Below, piece after piece: positions 40,142 to 48,716 of a DNA stretch of 64,000 nt (within the stretch, counting starts at the first letter, position 1; each line of letters starts with the position of its first letter). This DNA is from Elusimicrobiota bacterium. Lineage in GTDB: Bacteria > Elusimicrobiota > Elusimicrobia > UBA1565 > UBA9628. Under the pieces are notes generated by a model. It had not been told where the DNA came from. It made no database searches and saw nothing but the letters and a program-made list of their open reading frames with translations. The stretch is from contig JACRDP010000029.1 in assembly GCA_016212855.1 (NCBI GenBank), positions 1 through 64,000 of the forward strand, given 5' to 3'. Both the position numbers and the translations under genes were made by a program.

Positions 40142-40805
40142 GCTGCTGGCGGCGGTCCTGCTTGCGGCGGCGCCCGTCTCGGCCCAGGAGACGGTCGTCA
40201 GCCGCGCATTCCGCGAGAAGAAGGGGGAATCAGGGCCACCGGCTAAGTTCACGAGCGTAACGCAGAAGACGACGACCAAGGCGAACTACTTCCTGCCGAC
40301 CGGGTTCACTTTTCCGGTGCGGCTCGAGAACGCTGTCTACTCGTACAACGTGGAGACCCCGGCGATCGCCACCGTCGAGCGCGACGTGGTCTATCTGCGG
40401 CGCGTCGTGATACCGGCGGGTACGCGCGCCATCGGCACCGTGGCCGTCCTCAAAAGCAACGACCGTGTCCTTATCAACTTCCATACGCTCGTCTTCGAGA
40501 CGGGAGACGAGGTGAAGCTTTCGGGCATGGCGCTGGCCCTAGACGGGTCGGCGGGCTTGAAGGGGAAGGTCGAGACGCACAAGGACGCGGCGGTCGCGAA
40601 CACCGTGCTGCGCTCCTTCGTCAACGGGACGCAGTCCGCCCTGGAGATGAGCGGGGTCAGCCCCATCGCCTCCTCGGCGACGCAGGGGATCACTCAGGAG
40701 GCGGTCAAGGAACTGGACGTCCAGCGCCAAGAAGTGACGCAGAGCATTACGATCGAGGCCGAGACGGGACTGCGGATCTATATCCCGCAGAGACTTGAGT
40801 TCTAA
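40125..40805 (+). CDS. virB10: VirB10/TrbI-like C-terminal domain protein
   Basis: The 226-residue protein starts with a signal peptide (FPKLLAAVLLAAAPVSA) and consists almost only of the TrbI/VirB10 beta-barrel domain: FPVRLENAVYSYNVETPAIATVERDVVYLRRVVIPAGTRAIGTVAVLKSNDRVLINFHTLVFETGDEVKLSGMAL. Standard VirB10 has an inner-membrane helix and Pro-rich arm spanning the periplasm; those are missing, so this one would not bridge both membranes. The ATG at 40125 is inside the preceding gene. Confidence 0.75.
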   Translation: MTCFPKLLAAVLLAAAPVSAQETVVSRAFREKKGESGPPAKFTSVTQKTTTKANYFLPTGFTFPVRLENAVYSYNVETPAIATVERDVVYLRRVVIPAGTRAIGTVAVLKSNDRVLINFHTLVFETGDEVKLSGMALALDGSAGLKGKVETHKDAAVANTVLRSFVNGTQSALEMSGVSPIASSATQGITQEAVKELDVQRQEVTQSITIEAETGLRIYIPQRLEF

Positions 40806-40813
40806 GGGGGCTA

Positions 40814-41182
40814 ATGAACGAGACCGACTTCAAGGCACTTCGCATCACGCAGGAGGCGGTCCTTCGCCTCATAGACCAAGTGGCCGAACGGAGCACGTCG
40901 GAGAAGGAGCCTGAGTTCTTATTCGCCGCGGAAGTGGCCAAGCTCCTGCGCATCTCGACTTGGCACTTCTACCATGTCTATTCGTCGCTGGGGCTCGTTC
41001 CCGATCGCCGCTTCGGGCGGAAGCTACGCTTCAAGAAGACGCAGATCATGCAACTTCTGGCCCAGGACCCGCCGCGCCGCGGACGACCCCCCAAGCGGAT
41101 TGCTATCCGTCAGCCGGAATTCTCGCTGCGTCCCGGTCATTCGGATGAAAAACCGGGAACTTTTTCGAGGGTGAGCGCGTAA
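40814..41182 (+). CDS. Excisionase-like helix-turn-helix protein
   Basis: The 122-residue protein has an HTH_17-type segment (FLFAAEVAKLLRISTWHFYHVYSSLGLVPDRRFGRKLRFKKTQIMQLL, about residues 36-83) followed by an AT-hook-like basic tail (PPRRGRPPKR). AGGGGGC precedes the ATG. It lies directly before the integrase gene, the usual place for a recombination directionality factor. Confidence 0.7.
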   Translation: MNETDFKALRITQEAVLRLIDQVAERSTSEKEPEFLFAAEVAKLLRISTWHFYHVYSSLGLVPDRRFGRKLRFKKTQIMQLLAQDPPRRGRPPKRIAIRQPEFSLRPGHSDEKPGTFSRVSA

Positions 41183-41188
41183 GGTCTT

Positions 41189-42253
41189 ATGGCGAAAAAA
41201 GTTACCGCCGGAAAGCTGGAAGTTGATTTCACACATGACGGGCGTCGCTACCGGGGATTCGTCCCCGTGGCGACGCTCGCCTCCCTTCTCACGGGCTCAG
41301 TGCCCGGTGAGGAGGACGCGAACTTGGGCAAGGCGGGGCCGCTACTCTTCACGAGCTTCGTGGAGGACTTCTACCTCCCCCGGAACTCGAAGCCCAATAA
41401 GAAGCCGAGCGCCTACGAGTCCGACCTTTGTTCGGTCCGGGCCCTCAAGACCTTCTTCGTCGGCAAGTTCCTCCACGAGATCACCAAAGGAATGCGCGAG
41501 GATTTCAAGCAGCAGCGCCTGACCGGCGTCCTTTCAAAGAAGGGGGAGATCTGCTCTAACAACACCGTCAACCGCGAGCTCTCATGCCTCAGTCAGATAT
41601 TGGAGTACGGGGTTGAAGTTGATTATGTGAAGGAAAACCCCCTCGAAGGACTCAAGCGCTTGCCTGTCGTCCATCGCTCCATGTTCTGGCTGACCAAGGA
41701 GAAATTCGACAAGAATTTTCTCCCGGCCGTGATGAAGCATAAGCACGGCGCATTCCGGGACCTCTTCGAGTTCGCCACCTACACCGGCGGTCGCTTGAAC
41801 GAAGTGCTCCAGGCCCACAAGGATGATATCAACTGGGACCGGGCGGAACTGCGCCTCCTCACCCTCAAGCGGCGGACTACGCTAAAGGTCCATCGCTATC
41901 TCTCGATCAAAGAGATCGGTCCGCGGCTGGAGGATCTTCTGCGGCGGCTCAAGCCGCACCCGGAGAGCGGCTACTTCTTTACTAAGCGAAACGGGGAACC
42001 GTGTAACAGCGACCACATCGACCATGTGTTCGGGACGGTCCGCGACTTGGCGGGGCTCAAGGAGAACCGCTTCCACGACCTGCGGCATACCTACGCCATG
42101 CACCGCGCCATGACGCACGTCACCTTCCGGCAGCTGCAGATCGAGTTGGGGCACGCCTCGCCGCAGTCGATCCAGGCCTACCTGGACCAGGCGGTTCGCT
42201 TCGACCCGAAGCAGTCTTTGTTCCACCACGAGAAGCCCGAGGAAGGTCGCTGA
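41189..42253 (+). CDS. int: Tyrosine recombinase (integrase)
   Basis: This 354-residue recombinase has a SAM-like core-binding domain (about residues 55-150) and a catalytic domain with Arg in YTGGRLNEVL, the HDLRHTYA box, His in LGHASPQS and a probable nucleophile Tyr in IQAYLDQAV. It would integrate and excise the element. The nearby tRNA-Tyr 3' end (0.9 kb downstream) is a natural target for such enzymes. Confidence 0.9.
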   Translation: MAKKVTAGKLEVDFTHDGRRYRGFVPVATLASLLTGSVPGEEDANLGKAGPLLFTSFVEDFYLPRNSKPNKKPSAYESDLCSVRALKTFFVGKFLHEITKGMREDFKQQRLTGVLSKKGEICSNNTVNRELSCLSQILEYGVEVDYVKENPLEGLKRLPVVHRSMFWLTKEKFDKNFLPAVMKHKHGAFRDLFEFATYTGGRLNEVLQAHKDDINWDRAELRLLTLKRRTTLKVHRYLSIKEIGPRLEDLLRRLKPHPESGYFFTKRNGEPCNSDHIDHVFGTVRDLAGLKENRFHDLRHTYAMHRAMTHVTFRQLQIELGHASPQSIQAYLDQAVRFDPKQSLFHHEKPEEGR

Positions 42254-42255
42254 CC

Positions 42256-42426
42256 ATGGAGCGGCTCTTTAAGAACGGCTGCGGCCGCTGGCAATTCGGC
42301 GGCATCGAGGCCGGCGCGCGCGGCTACTTCCTGCTCGACACGGACACGACTGCGATTCTCTACCTCTGCGAGGGGATGAGGGCTCGGCTACCCGAGGGCG
42401 GTCGGTCGCGGGGCGGCATGATTTAG
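42256..42426 (+). CDS. Small protein after the integrase
   Basis: This 56-residue frame starts MERLFKNGCGRWQFGGIEAG and contains FLLDTDTTAILYLCEG. AGGAAGG about 11 nt upstream, inside the integrase end, supports translation. It starts 2 nt after the integrase stop. No family is recognised. Confidence 0.5.
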   Translation: MERLFKNGCGRWQFGGIEAGARGYFLLDTDTTAILYLCEGMRARLPEGGRSRGGMI

Positions 42427-42489
42427 TCGTCTCGCGCGCCGGGCATTAGCCTCGCGTGTTCGGGATTCTCCTGCTATAGTTCCGGGGTC

Positions 42490-42957
42490 ATGTCCTTAAG
42501 CTCGACGGCCAAAGGCTATATCGCGGAGAAGATCATCGGAAACTTGATCCTCACCGCCTCCCAGGGGGTGCTGGTCCCTTATCTTCCGGTGATTGACGAC
42601 GCCGGCGTGGACCTGATCGTGTACAGCAAGCGTCGCAACCGCGTGCTCCGGCTCCAGGTCAAGAGCCGATTTTCGACCCTCCGGCGCCATCCGAACAACG
42701 TCCACTTCGAGGTCCGCCGGAAGGTTTTCCGCGCGTCCCAGAACCTCTTCATCGTCTGTACATTTATTGACGCAGCCTCCAACGTCCCGTCCTGCAGTTG
42801 GCTCATCCCGTCCGTCGCTTTCGGACGCGGGGCGCGGTGGTCGGCAAAGAAGTTGGTCATCCGCCCCAGCGTCGCCGTCGCCAGCCGCGATCGTTGGTCA
42901 GCGTACCGCTGTTTGACCCCGACGACCCTGATTCGAGGACTCAGCAACCGCATCTAA
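42490..42957 (+). CDS. PD-(D/E)xK nuclease-like protein
   Basis: The 155-residue protein contains DDAGVDLIVYSKRRNRVLRLQVKSR (about residues 36-60), the D...QxK core of restriction-endonuclease-like folds, close in form to DUF4365/PDDEXK-type proteins. No partner methylase is next to it. It is the last gene before the tRNA-Tyr and may mark the right end of the accessory DNA. Confidence 0.6.
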   Translation: MSLSSTAKGYIAEKIIGNLILTASQGVLVPYLPVIDDAGVDLIVYSKRRNRVLRLQVKSRFSTLRRHPNNVHFEVRRKVFRASQNLFIVCTFIDAASNVPSCSWLIPSVAFGRGARWSAKKLVIRPSVAVASRDRWSAYRCLTPTTLIRGLSNRI

Positions 42958-43017
42958 TCCCAGGGTGGAACAGGCCCCGGAAAACTGCCACTGATCCGGA
43001 GCGCCGTCAAAAATTCT

Positions 43018-43040
43018 TGTCGAGATGAGTGTCGAGATGA
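43018..43040. repeat. Tandem TGTCGAGATGA repeat, possible attachment site
   Basis: TGTCGAGATGA occurs at 43018-43028 and 43030-43040, between the last accessory gene and the tRNA terminator. Such short tandem repeats can be integrase arm-binding sites. No second copy was noticed elsewhere in the window. Confidence 0.35.
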
Positions 43041-43043
43041 CGC

Positions 43044-43090
43044 CAAAAACCAACAAAAAACCGCAAACTCGAACAAAGCCGAGTTTGCGG
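43044..43090 (-). terminator. Terminator of tRNA-Tyr
   Basis: On the minus strand CCGCAAACTCGG and CGAGTTTGCGG pair around CTTTGTT, followed by TTTTTTGTTGGTTTTTGG. Confidence 0.85.
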
Positions 43091-43116
43091 TAATCGTCGA
43101 TTTCTCGACGAGAAAA

Positions 43117-43202
43117 TGGTGGTAGCGACAGGATTCGAACCTGTGTAGGCTATTGCCGCCGGTTTTACAGACCGGTGCTTTTGACCGCTCAGCCACGCTA
43201 CC
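43117..43202 (-). tRNA. tRNA-Tyr (GTA), class II, CCA encoded
   Basis: Acceptor GGTAGCG/CGCTACC, anticodon arm CCGGT-CTGTAAA-ACCGG with anticodon GTA, a long variable arm typical of tRNA-Tyr, T arm CAGGTTCGAATCCTG and a genomic CCA. The 3' end faces the accessory region, so it is the likely insertion target of the element. Confidence 0.95.
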
Positions 43203-43219
43203 GAACGTCACGACGAGGC

Positions 43220-43248
43220 ATTATGCCAGTTTGCCGTGATGGCCGCAA
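43220..43248 (-). promoter_or_regulatory. Promoter of tRNA-Tyr
   Basis: On the minus strand TTGCGG (43248-43243), a 17-bp spacer and CATAAT (43225-43220) lie 17 nt before the tRNA. Confidence 0.6.
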
Positions 43249-43257
43249 GGAGAGGGC

Positions 43258-43286
43258 TTGACGGGGACGGCGTCCGAGGGTACGCT
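43258..43286 (+). promoter_or_regulatory. Promoter giving a leaderless mRNA
   Basis: TTGACG (43258-43263), 17-bp spacer and TACGCT (43281-43286) end 8 nt before the ATG at 43295, so the mRNA would begin at or near the start codon. Confidence 0.65.
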
Positions 43287-43294
43287 TCCTCATT

Positions 43295-44428
43295 ATGACG
43301 CGAAGCCTATCGGCCGCCCTCCTGCTGTTCGTCCTCGCCGTGCCCGCTCCGTGCCGCGACGCGTCGGGGCTCAAGTCGCTCGATAAGGCCCTGCGCAAGG
43401 GCGTGGCGCCGCTGGCCGCGAACCTCAAGGGCAAGGTGTGCGTGCTCGACTTCTCCGAGCTCGCCGACGGCGCCTACACCTCCGAGTTCGGCCAGAAGGT
43501 CGCCGAGCTCGTCTCCAACCGACTCGTCAACCGCCCCAAGCGAGGCTACGCGGTGATGGAGCGGCGCGAGCTGATCAAGATCCTGCGCGACTCGATCGCG
43601 ATGGTGGGCGACGACGCCGAGGCGATGAAGAACCTGCAGAGGCAGGGCGGCATGGACGCGCTCGTCTCCGGCACCTACTCCGAGTCCGGCGGCGAGATCG
43701 CGATCGACCTGAAGGCCGTCGACGCGAAAAACGGGGTCCTGCTCGCCTCGTCTTCGGTCCGCCTCAAGAGCGCAGAAGGCCTCGACAAGATGCGCGCGCA
43801 TCGCTTCAAGGGCTCCGCTCCGGCCGAGGCCGAGGCGCCCGCTCCCGCCGCGCCCGCCGCTGCCGCGCCGCCGGCGGCGTCCTCTCCTGACGGCGCGAGA
43901 GGCCCGGCCGATCCGCTCGAGCTCGAGGTCGGCGTCTTCTACGAGGGCGGTGACGGGAAGCTGTACCCGCTGCGCGAGGGCATGGTGCTCAATTCGAAGG
44001 ACAACTACGCGCTGTATCTGAAGCCTCGCTCGGGCAGCTACGTGTACGTCTATCAGGTGGACGCGGCGAAGAAGGCGTTCCGACTTTTCCCGAACCCGCA
44101 GTTTTCGAAAGCGGAGAACCCGCTCGCCGGGGGCAGGGAGCAGTGGATTCCCGACGGCAAAGACTACCTCTTCCTCGACGAGACGCGCGGGAGCGAGGAG
44201 ATCTTCGTGTTCGCGACGCGCGGCCCGTCGCCGGCGCTCGAGAAGATCACCGAAGCCGAAACGGATTCGATCCAAACCGCGATCCGCACGATGGGCGTCG
44301 CCGGCCGCCGCGGCGGCGAGGCCCCGGCCCGCGCGCGCGGGACGAGCGGCGCGGCGATGGACCTGGTCACGCGCAAGCTCGCGGCTCAGGGAGACTTTTA
44401 CTACAAGGTCTCGTTCATCCATAAATAG
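43295..44428 (+). CDS. Exported FlgO-like/DUF4384 protein
   Basis: This 377-residue protein has a signal peptide (MTRSLSAALLLFVLAVPAPC). A FlgO/CsgG-like domain (about residues 45-170: KVCVLDFSELADGAYTSEFGQKVAELVSNRLV..YAVMERRELIKILRD) is followed by an Ala/Pro linker. A DUF4384 domain (about 205-315: LELEVGVFYEGGDGKLYPLREGMVLNSKDNYALYLKPRSGSYVYVYQVDAAKKAFRLFPN) completes it. DUF4384 often occurs with caspase-like or kinase proteins in stress or cell-death systems; here the next gene, 2 nt away, encodes a CHAT protease. Confidence 0.8.
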   Translation: MTRSLSAALLLFVLAVPAPCRDASGLKSLDKALRKGVAPLAANLKGKVCVLDFSELADGAYTSEFGQKVAELVSNRLVNRPKRGYAVMERRELIKILRDSIAMVGDDAEAMKNLQRQGGMDALVSGTYSESGGEIAIDLKAVDAKNGVLLASSSVRLKSAEGLDKMRAHRFKGSAPAEAEAPAPAAPAAAAPPAASSPDGARGPADPLELEVGVFYEGGDGKLYPLREGMVLNSKDNYALYLKPRSGSYVYVYQVDAAKKAFRLFPNPQFSKAENPLAGGREQWIPDGKDYLFLDETRGSEEIFVFATRGPSPALEKITEAETDSIQTAIRTMGVAGRRGGEAPARARGTSGAAMDLVTRKLAAQGDFYYKVSFIHK

Positions 44429-44430
44429 CC

Positions 44431-46887
44431 ATGTCCCCGGTCCTCGCGCTCCTGCTCGCGTTGCCGGCCGCCGCGGCGGACCGGACCGAGGCCCTTAAGA
44501 TCGCGGGCGCCCGCGTCCTGCCCAACGACTATCGCGGCGCGGTCGCTCTTCTCGAACCCGCGCTGCGCGACGCCCGGCGCGAGAAGAACTGGCAAGACGC
44601 GCGGGTGCTCAGCAAGCGTCTCGGCGACGTGTACTGGCTGCCGCTGTCGGATTTTCCGCGCGCCTACGAGTCCTACCTGATCACGCGCGAGGCCGACCGG
44701 GCGCTGGGCGACCGCAAGGCGGAGGCCGAGATCCTCGACAGCCTCGCCAAGCTCACCGCCGTGTTCGGCGATTTCGCCAAGGCGGCCGCGCTGTACGAGG
44801 ACGCGGCGGCGTTGGCCGGCGCGGCCGGCGACGCGGCGGCGCGAGAGCGCCACCTGAAATCGAGCGCCCATTTCCAGGGTATCCTGAACAGCCTCGACGA
44901 AGGGACGACGCTCAAGCGGGACGCGCCGCCGTTGCCGGGCCCGTCCGCGACTCCTGCGGAGCGGCGCGCCGCCGCCGACGGCTTGCTCGCCGCCGGCCGG
45001 ACGAAGGACGCGCGCGCGATCTACGAGAGTCTCGATGACCTGGCCGGCGTCGGGAGCTGCCTGATGGCCGATAAGGACTACGCGGGCGCCGACGCGCGCT
45101 ACGCCGCGCACAACGCGCGTTACGAGGCCATGAAGCCCGGACCCGGTTGGCGCCCGCTCATCGACTACGGCCGCGGCGAAGCGCTCGAAAGGCAGGGCAA
45201 ACTCCGCGAGGCCGCCGCGTTCTACCGTTTGGCTTGGGAACGCGCCCAGAAGAAGCACGCTCGCTGGAAGCTTGACAGCAACGACTCTTACTTCATCTTC
45301 GGCGTCGATCCGGCGGAAGCTTTGACGCGCGTCGCGGAGCCGGAGGAGGCCTTCTACTACGCCGACCTGGGCCGCGCCCGCGTGCTCGCGAAGACGCTCG
45401 GCGCGCGCCGTGGGACGCGCCTGGCGCCGCTGCCCCCCGCGCTCGCGCGCCGCGAGACCTCGCTGCAGCGGCGTCTCGACGAAGCGCGCCGGCGGCGTGA
45501 GGCCGCTTTCGATCGGCGCGATCGCGGCGAGGTCGAGCGCGTGGACCGCGAGATCGAGGAGGGGCCGGGCCGGGAAATCGAGGAGCTCGCCGTGGAGATT
45601 CGCCGCGTCCGTCCCGACTACGCCGCCGCGCGCTATCCGCGTCCGCTCCACGCCGCCGACATCCCGCTCGAGAAGGACGAAGTCCTGCTCGAATACGAAG
45701 TCACGGAGTCTTCGGCCCGCGTGTTCGTCGTGAGAGGCGGCAAGGTCGCCGCGGTCCGGGCGATTCCCGCGACGCGGGGCGAATTGACGCGGCTCGTGCG
45801 CGCCTACCGGAGCTTCTTCGACGGCGTCGCGGGAACCGAGGATCTCGCGCGCTTCGACGCGACGGTGGGCAAGACGCTCGGCGACCTGCTTCTGCGCCCG
45901 GTGCTCGGCGACCTTCCCAAGGACGCGAAACTCATCGTCGTGCCCGACGAAGTCCTGTCGGTGCTGCCATTCGAGGCGCTCGTCCTCGAGGCCCCGGAGC
46001 GCCCCCTGATGCCCGCGGGGCGCCGCGGCCCCGCCCCTGCCGGCGTGCGCTACGCGGGCGATGAGTACGACATCGCCTACGCGCCGTCGGCGGCGGCGCT
46101 CGCGTTCCGGCGCGCGCTCAAGACGCCCCAACGCGCCTCGAACGCGCTGTTCGTGCTGGCCGACCCGATCTTCGATCCGTCGGACCCTCGCGCGCGCGGC
46201 GTCGCCGTGCGCTCCGAGATGAGGCGCGAGGTCGCCGACGCTGTGTTCCGCAGCATGGGCGCCGGAGGAAAGCGGAGGGGAGCCGCGGAGAAGGCCGCGT
46301 CGGCCGAGACGGCCGTTTTCCCGCGGCTCGACAAGACCGCCTTGCTCTCCGACGCGCTGGAACGCAGGATATTCGCCGGCAAGGGGACGCTCGCCTTCCT
46401 GGGCGCGGACGCGACCGAGGCGGCGGTCAAGTCCGAGGACCTCTCGCGCTACCGCTATCTCGTCTTCGCGACGCACGGCATACTCGACGGGTCGGCGCCG
46501 TACCTGCGCGAGCCCGCGCTCGTCCTGGGCCAGACCGGCGGGGGCGCGGAGGACGGCTTCCTGACGATGGGGGAGGTCGCCAAACTCAAGCTCAACGCGG
46601 ATCTGGTCGCCCTGACCGCCTGCCAGACCGGCCTCGGCCGCGCGATCCGCGGCGAGGGCAACCTCGGCCTCGTGCGGGCCTTTCAGCAGGCGGGGGCGGA
46701 CTCGGTGCTCGTAAGCCTATGGAGCGTGTCCGAAGATTCGACGACCGAACTCGCCCGCGACTTCTTCGCGCGCCTCGAGCGGGGCCTGACCCCGCGCGCG
46801 GCCCTGCGCGAGGCGCGCGCCGAGCTGAGGCGCCAAGGCTACGAGCATCCCTTCTACTGGGCGCCGTTCGTGCTCGTGGGAGATTAG
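44431..46887 (+). CDS. Exported TPR-CHAT protease-like protein
   Basis: The 818-residue protein has a signal peptide (SPVLALLLALPAAAA), TPR-like helices (about residues 20-300) and a C-terminal CHAT domain with the caspase-type dyad: His in YLVFATHGILDG and Cys in LTACQTGLG, then GNLGLVRAFQQAGADSVLVSLWSV. CHAT domains are cysteine peptidases of the separase-caspase group. A secreted form would act in the periplasm. It forms an operon with the DUF4384 gene and converges on the cytochrome maturation genes with a 4-nt overlap. Confidence 0.85.
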   Translation: MSPVLALLLALPAAAADRTEALKIAGARVLPNDYRGAVALLEPALRDARREKNWQDARVLSKRLGDVYWLPLSDFPRAYESYLITREADRALGDRKAEAEILDSLAKLTAVFGDFAKAAALYEDAAALAGAAGDAAARERHLKSSAHFQGILNSLDEGTTLKRDAPPLPGPSATPAERRAAADGLLAAGRTKDARAIYESLDDLAGVGSCLMADKDYAGADARYAAHNARYEAMKPGPGWRPLIDYGRGEALERQGKLREAAAFYRLAWERAQKKHARWKLDSNDSYFIFGVDPAEALTRVAEPEEAFYYADLGRARVLAKTLGARRGTRLAPLPPALARRETSLQRRLDEARRRREAAFDRRDRGEVERVDREIEEGPGREIEELAVEIRRVRPDYAAARYPRPLHAADIPLEKDEVLLEYEVTESSARVFVVRGGKVAAVRAIPATRGELTRLVRAYRSFFDGVAGTEDLARFDATVGKTLGDLLLRPVLGDLPKDAKLIVVPDEVLSVLPFEALVLEAPERPLMPAGRRGPAPAGVRYAGDEYDIAYAPSAAALAFRRALKTPQRASNALFVLADPIFDPSDPRARGVAVRSEMRREVADAVFRSMGAGGKRRGAAEKAASAETAVFPRLDKTALLSDALERRIFAGKGTLAFLGADATEAAVKSEDLSRYRYLVFATHGILDGSAPYLREPALVLGQTGGGAEDGFLTMGEVAKLKLNADLVALTACQTGLGRAIRGEGNLGLVRAFQQAGADSVLVSLWSVSEDSTTELARDFFARLERGLTPRAALREARAELRRQGYEHPFYWAPFVLVGD

Positions 46888-48716
46888 CGCGCTTCGCGCT
46901 CGATCCAGAAGCGCGGAGGCAGGTAGCCGAGCGCGATCAGCGCCAGCTGGCTCGCGGTGAAGGCGGAAAGCCACCAGAAAGCCGCGTCCATGAAGCCGTA
47001 GGAGTGCAGGCCGATGCCGAGCATGTTGACGCCGAACCAGGACAGGCTCACGATGATGTTGCCGAAGACGGCCATGAGCATGATGCCGCGCTCGCGCACG
47101 AAGCCTCCCCAGCGGGCGTGCAGGATCAGCGCGTTCCACAGCACGATGAGCAACGCTCCGTTTTCCTTGGGGTCCCAGCCCCAGAAGCGGCCCCAGCTTT
47201 GATCGGCCCAGATGCCGCCGAGGACCGTGCCCACGAAGCTGAAGAGCAGGCTGAAGGCGATGACGCCGTAGGCCAGGGACGACAGCGCCCGCGAGGCCTC
47301 CGGGTCGGGCTTGACCATGATGTGGCGCCGCACGACCCACGCGATGCCGAGCAGGCCCGCCAGGTAGGTCGAGCTGTAACCGATGGTGATGGCGACGACG
47401 TGAGTGGCCAGCCAGAAGTTCGAATCGAGAACGGCCCTCATCATTTCCATCGTGTCGCCGGTGGCGCTCAGATGATGGGCGATGAGCAAGGTGGAAAATC
47501 CGATGGCGGCGGCGCCCGCGACGGCGAAACCTTTGCGGTGGATGCGCTCGGCGACGAGCCCGAGCAACGCGGAGGCCCAGCCGACGAAGACCGCCGATGA
47601 ATAGAGATTGGTGACCGGCGGGCGTCCCTGAAGAACGGTGCGCGCCAGCAGCCCCAAGGTATGCACGAGGAAGGCGGCCCAGGCCAGCGCGCGCGCGGCG
47701 GCCGCGACGTCCTCCCGGCGCGCCGCCCAGGCGGCGAAGACCAGCAGGAGCGCCGTCAGGTACAACGCCATGCCGGAGATGAAGGGCGCGCAGTCGTTGA
47801 ACAGCGTCTCGGCGCGGGCCGCGCGCGCGGCCTCGGGCCGGTAACGGGCGACCCAGCCCGCATGTTCCGCCAGCGCGGCATTGAACGCGGCGGCGTCGCC
47901 CGCGCGGTAGGCGCGTCCCATCAGGGCGAACGAGGCCAGGCCGGGGTGGGGGGTTTGCGCGCTCATCGGATCAGACAAGGCCTCGCCGATGTTGGTCCAG
48001 TCATCGGCGGCTGCGCCTTCCCTCGGCGGGAGAGCCTTGAATGCGCCGGCCTGCGCCAGGAATTTGTAGGTCTGGAGCATTTCCGACAGCGCCTTCATGG
48101 TCCGGATATCCTTGTCGGTGGGCTTGGCCGAGTGGAAGGCGCGCATGGCGACCGGCATCAAAGCGCTGAACGCGGCCAGTTCCATCACGGGATCGCCTTG
48201 GCCGGAGACCATGAACGTATTCTTGATTCGTTCGTATAAAGTCAGCCGGCTGTTGAGATTGAGCAAGGCGGTTTGGAAGCGCGTGCGCCGGCCGCTCTCG
48301 ATCTTGTCGGCGGCGGCGGCCTGGTTTTGGACCTCGTCGCGCTTGGGCTCGATCTGCCAGTAGGGGAAGTAGCGGCTCTTGCCCTGCGGCAGGCCGAGCA
48401 GGCCGAGGACCTCGGGATCATCCACGACGAAGGCGGGGTAGGTGTCCGCGTAATCGGGCTTGAACGCGCTGTCGAGAAGCCACTTCGTCGCCGAGATGGT
48501 TTTCCCGTCGAAGCGCACGCTTTGCTTGCTGCGAATCGAGAGCAGGGCGCTGCGCGCGAAGCTGTCGATCGGCTTGACGCGACCGCCCTCGAGGACGGGC
48601 AGGCGGGCGAAGGCGGAGAAATCGAAATCGGATTTAGGCGCGGGGACCAGGCCCGGCCAGGCGGCCAGAAGCAACGCGCCGATGAAGACCGCGGCCTGAA
48701 GGCGCTTGACGCTCAT
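46884..48716 (-). CDS. ccsA: Cytochrome c maturation protein CcsA/ResC-like
   Basis: The 610-residue protein has an N-terminal TM helix and a hydrophilic domain of about 270 residues. At least seven helices follow, containing the tryptophan-rich haem-handling motif WGRFWGWDPKENGALLIVLWNALILHARWGG (about residues 500-530). With ResB it transports haem and ligates it to c-type apocytochromes (system II). The many multihaem proteins upstream in the same direction are its substrates. It overlaps the resB gene by 4 nt. Confidence 0.9.
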   Translation of the reverse strand: MSVKRLQAAVFIGALLLAAWPGLVPAPKSDFDFSAFARLPVLEGGRVKPIDSFARSALLSIRSKQSVRFDGKTISATKWLLDSAFKPDYADTYPAFVVDDPEVLGLLGLPQGKSRYFPYWQIEPKRDEVQNQAAAADKIESGRRTRFQTALLNLNSRLTLYERIKNTFMVSGQGDPVMELAAFSALMPVAMRAFHSAKPTDKDIRTMKALSEMLQTYKFLAQAGAFKALPPREGAAADDWTNIGEALSDPMSAQTPHPGLASFALMGRAYRAGDAAAFNAALAEHAGWVARYRPEAARAARAETLFNDCAPFISGMALYLTALLLVFAAWAARREDVAAAARALAWAAFLVHTLGLLARTVLQGRPPVTNLYSSAVFVGWASALLGLVAERIHRKGFAVAGAAAIGFSTLLIAHHLSATGDTMEMMRAVLDSNFWLATHVVAITIGYSSTYLAGLLGIAWVVRRHIMVKPDPEASRALSSLAYGVIAFSLLFSFVGTVLGGIWADQSWGRFWGWDPKENGALLIVLWNALILHARWGGFVRERGIMLMAVFGNIIVSLSWFGVNMLGIGLHSYGFMDAAFWWLSAFTASQLALIALGYLPPRFWIEREAR

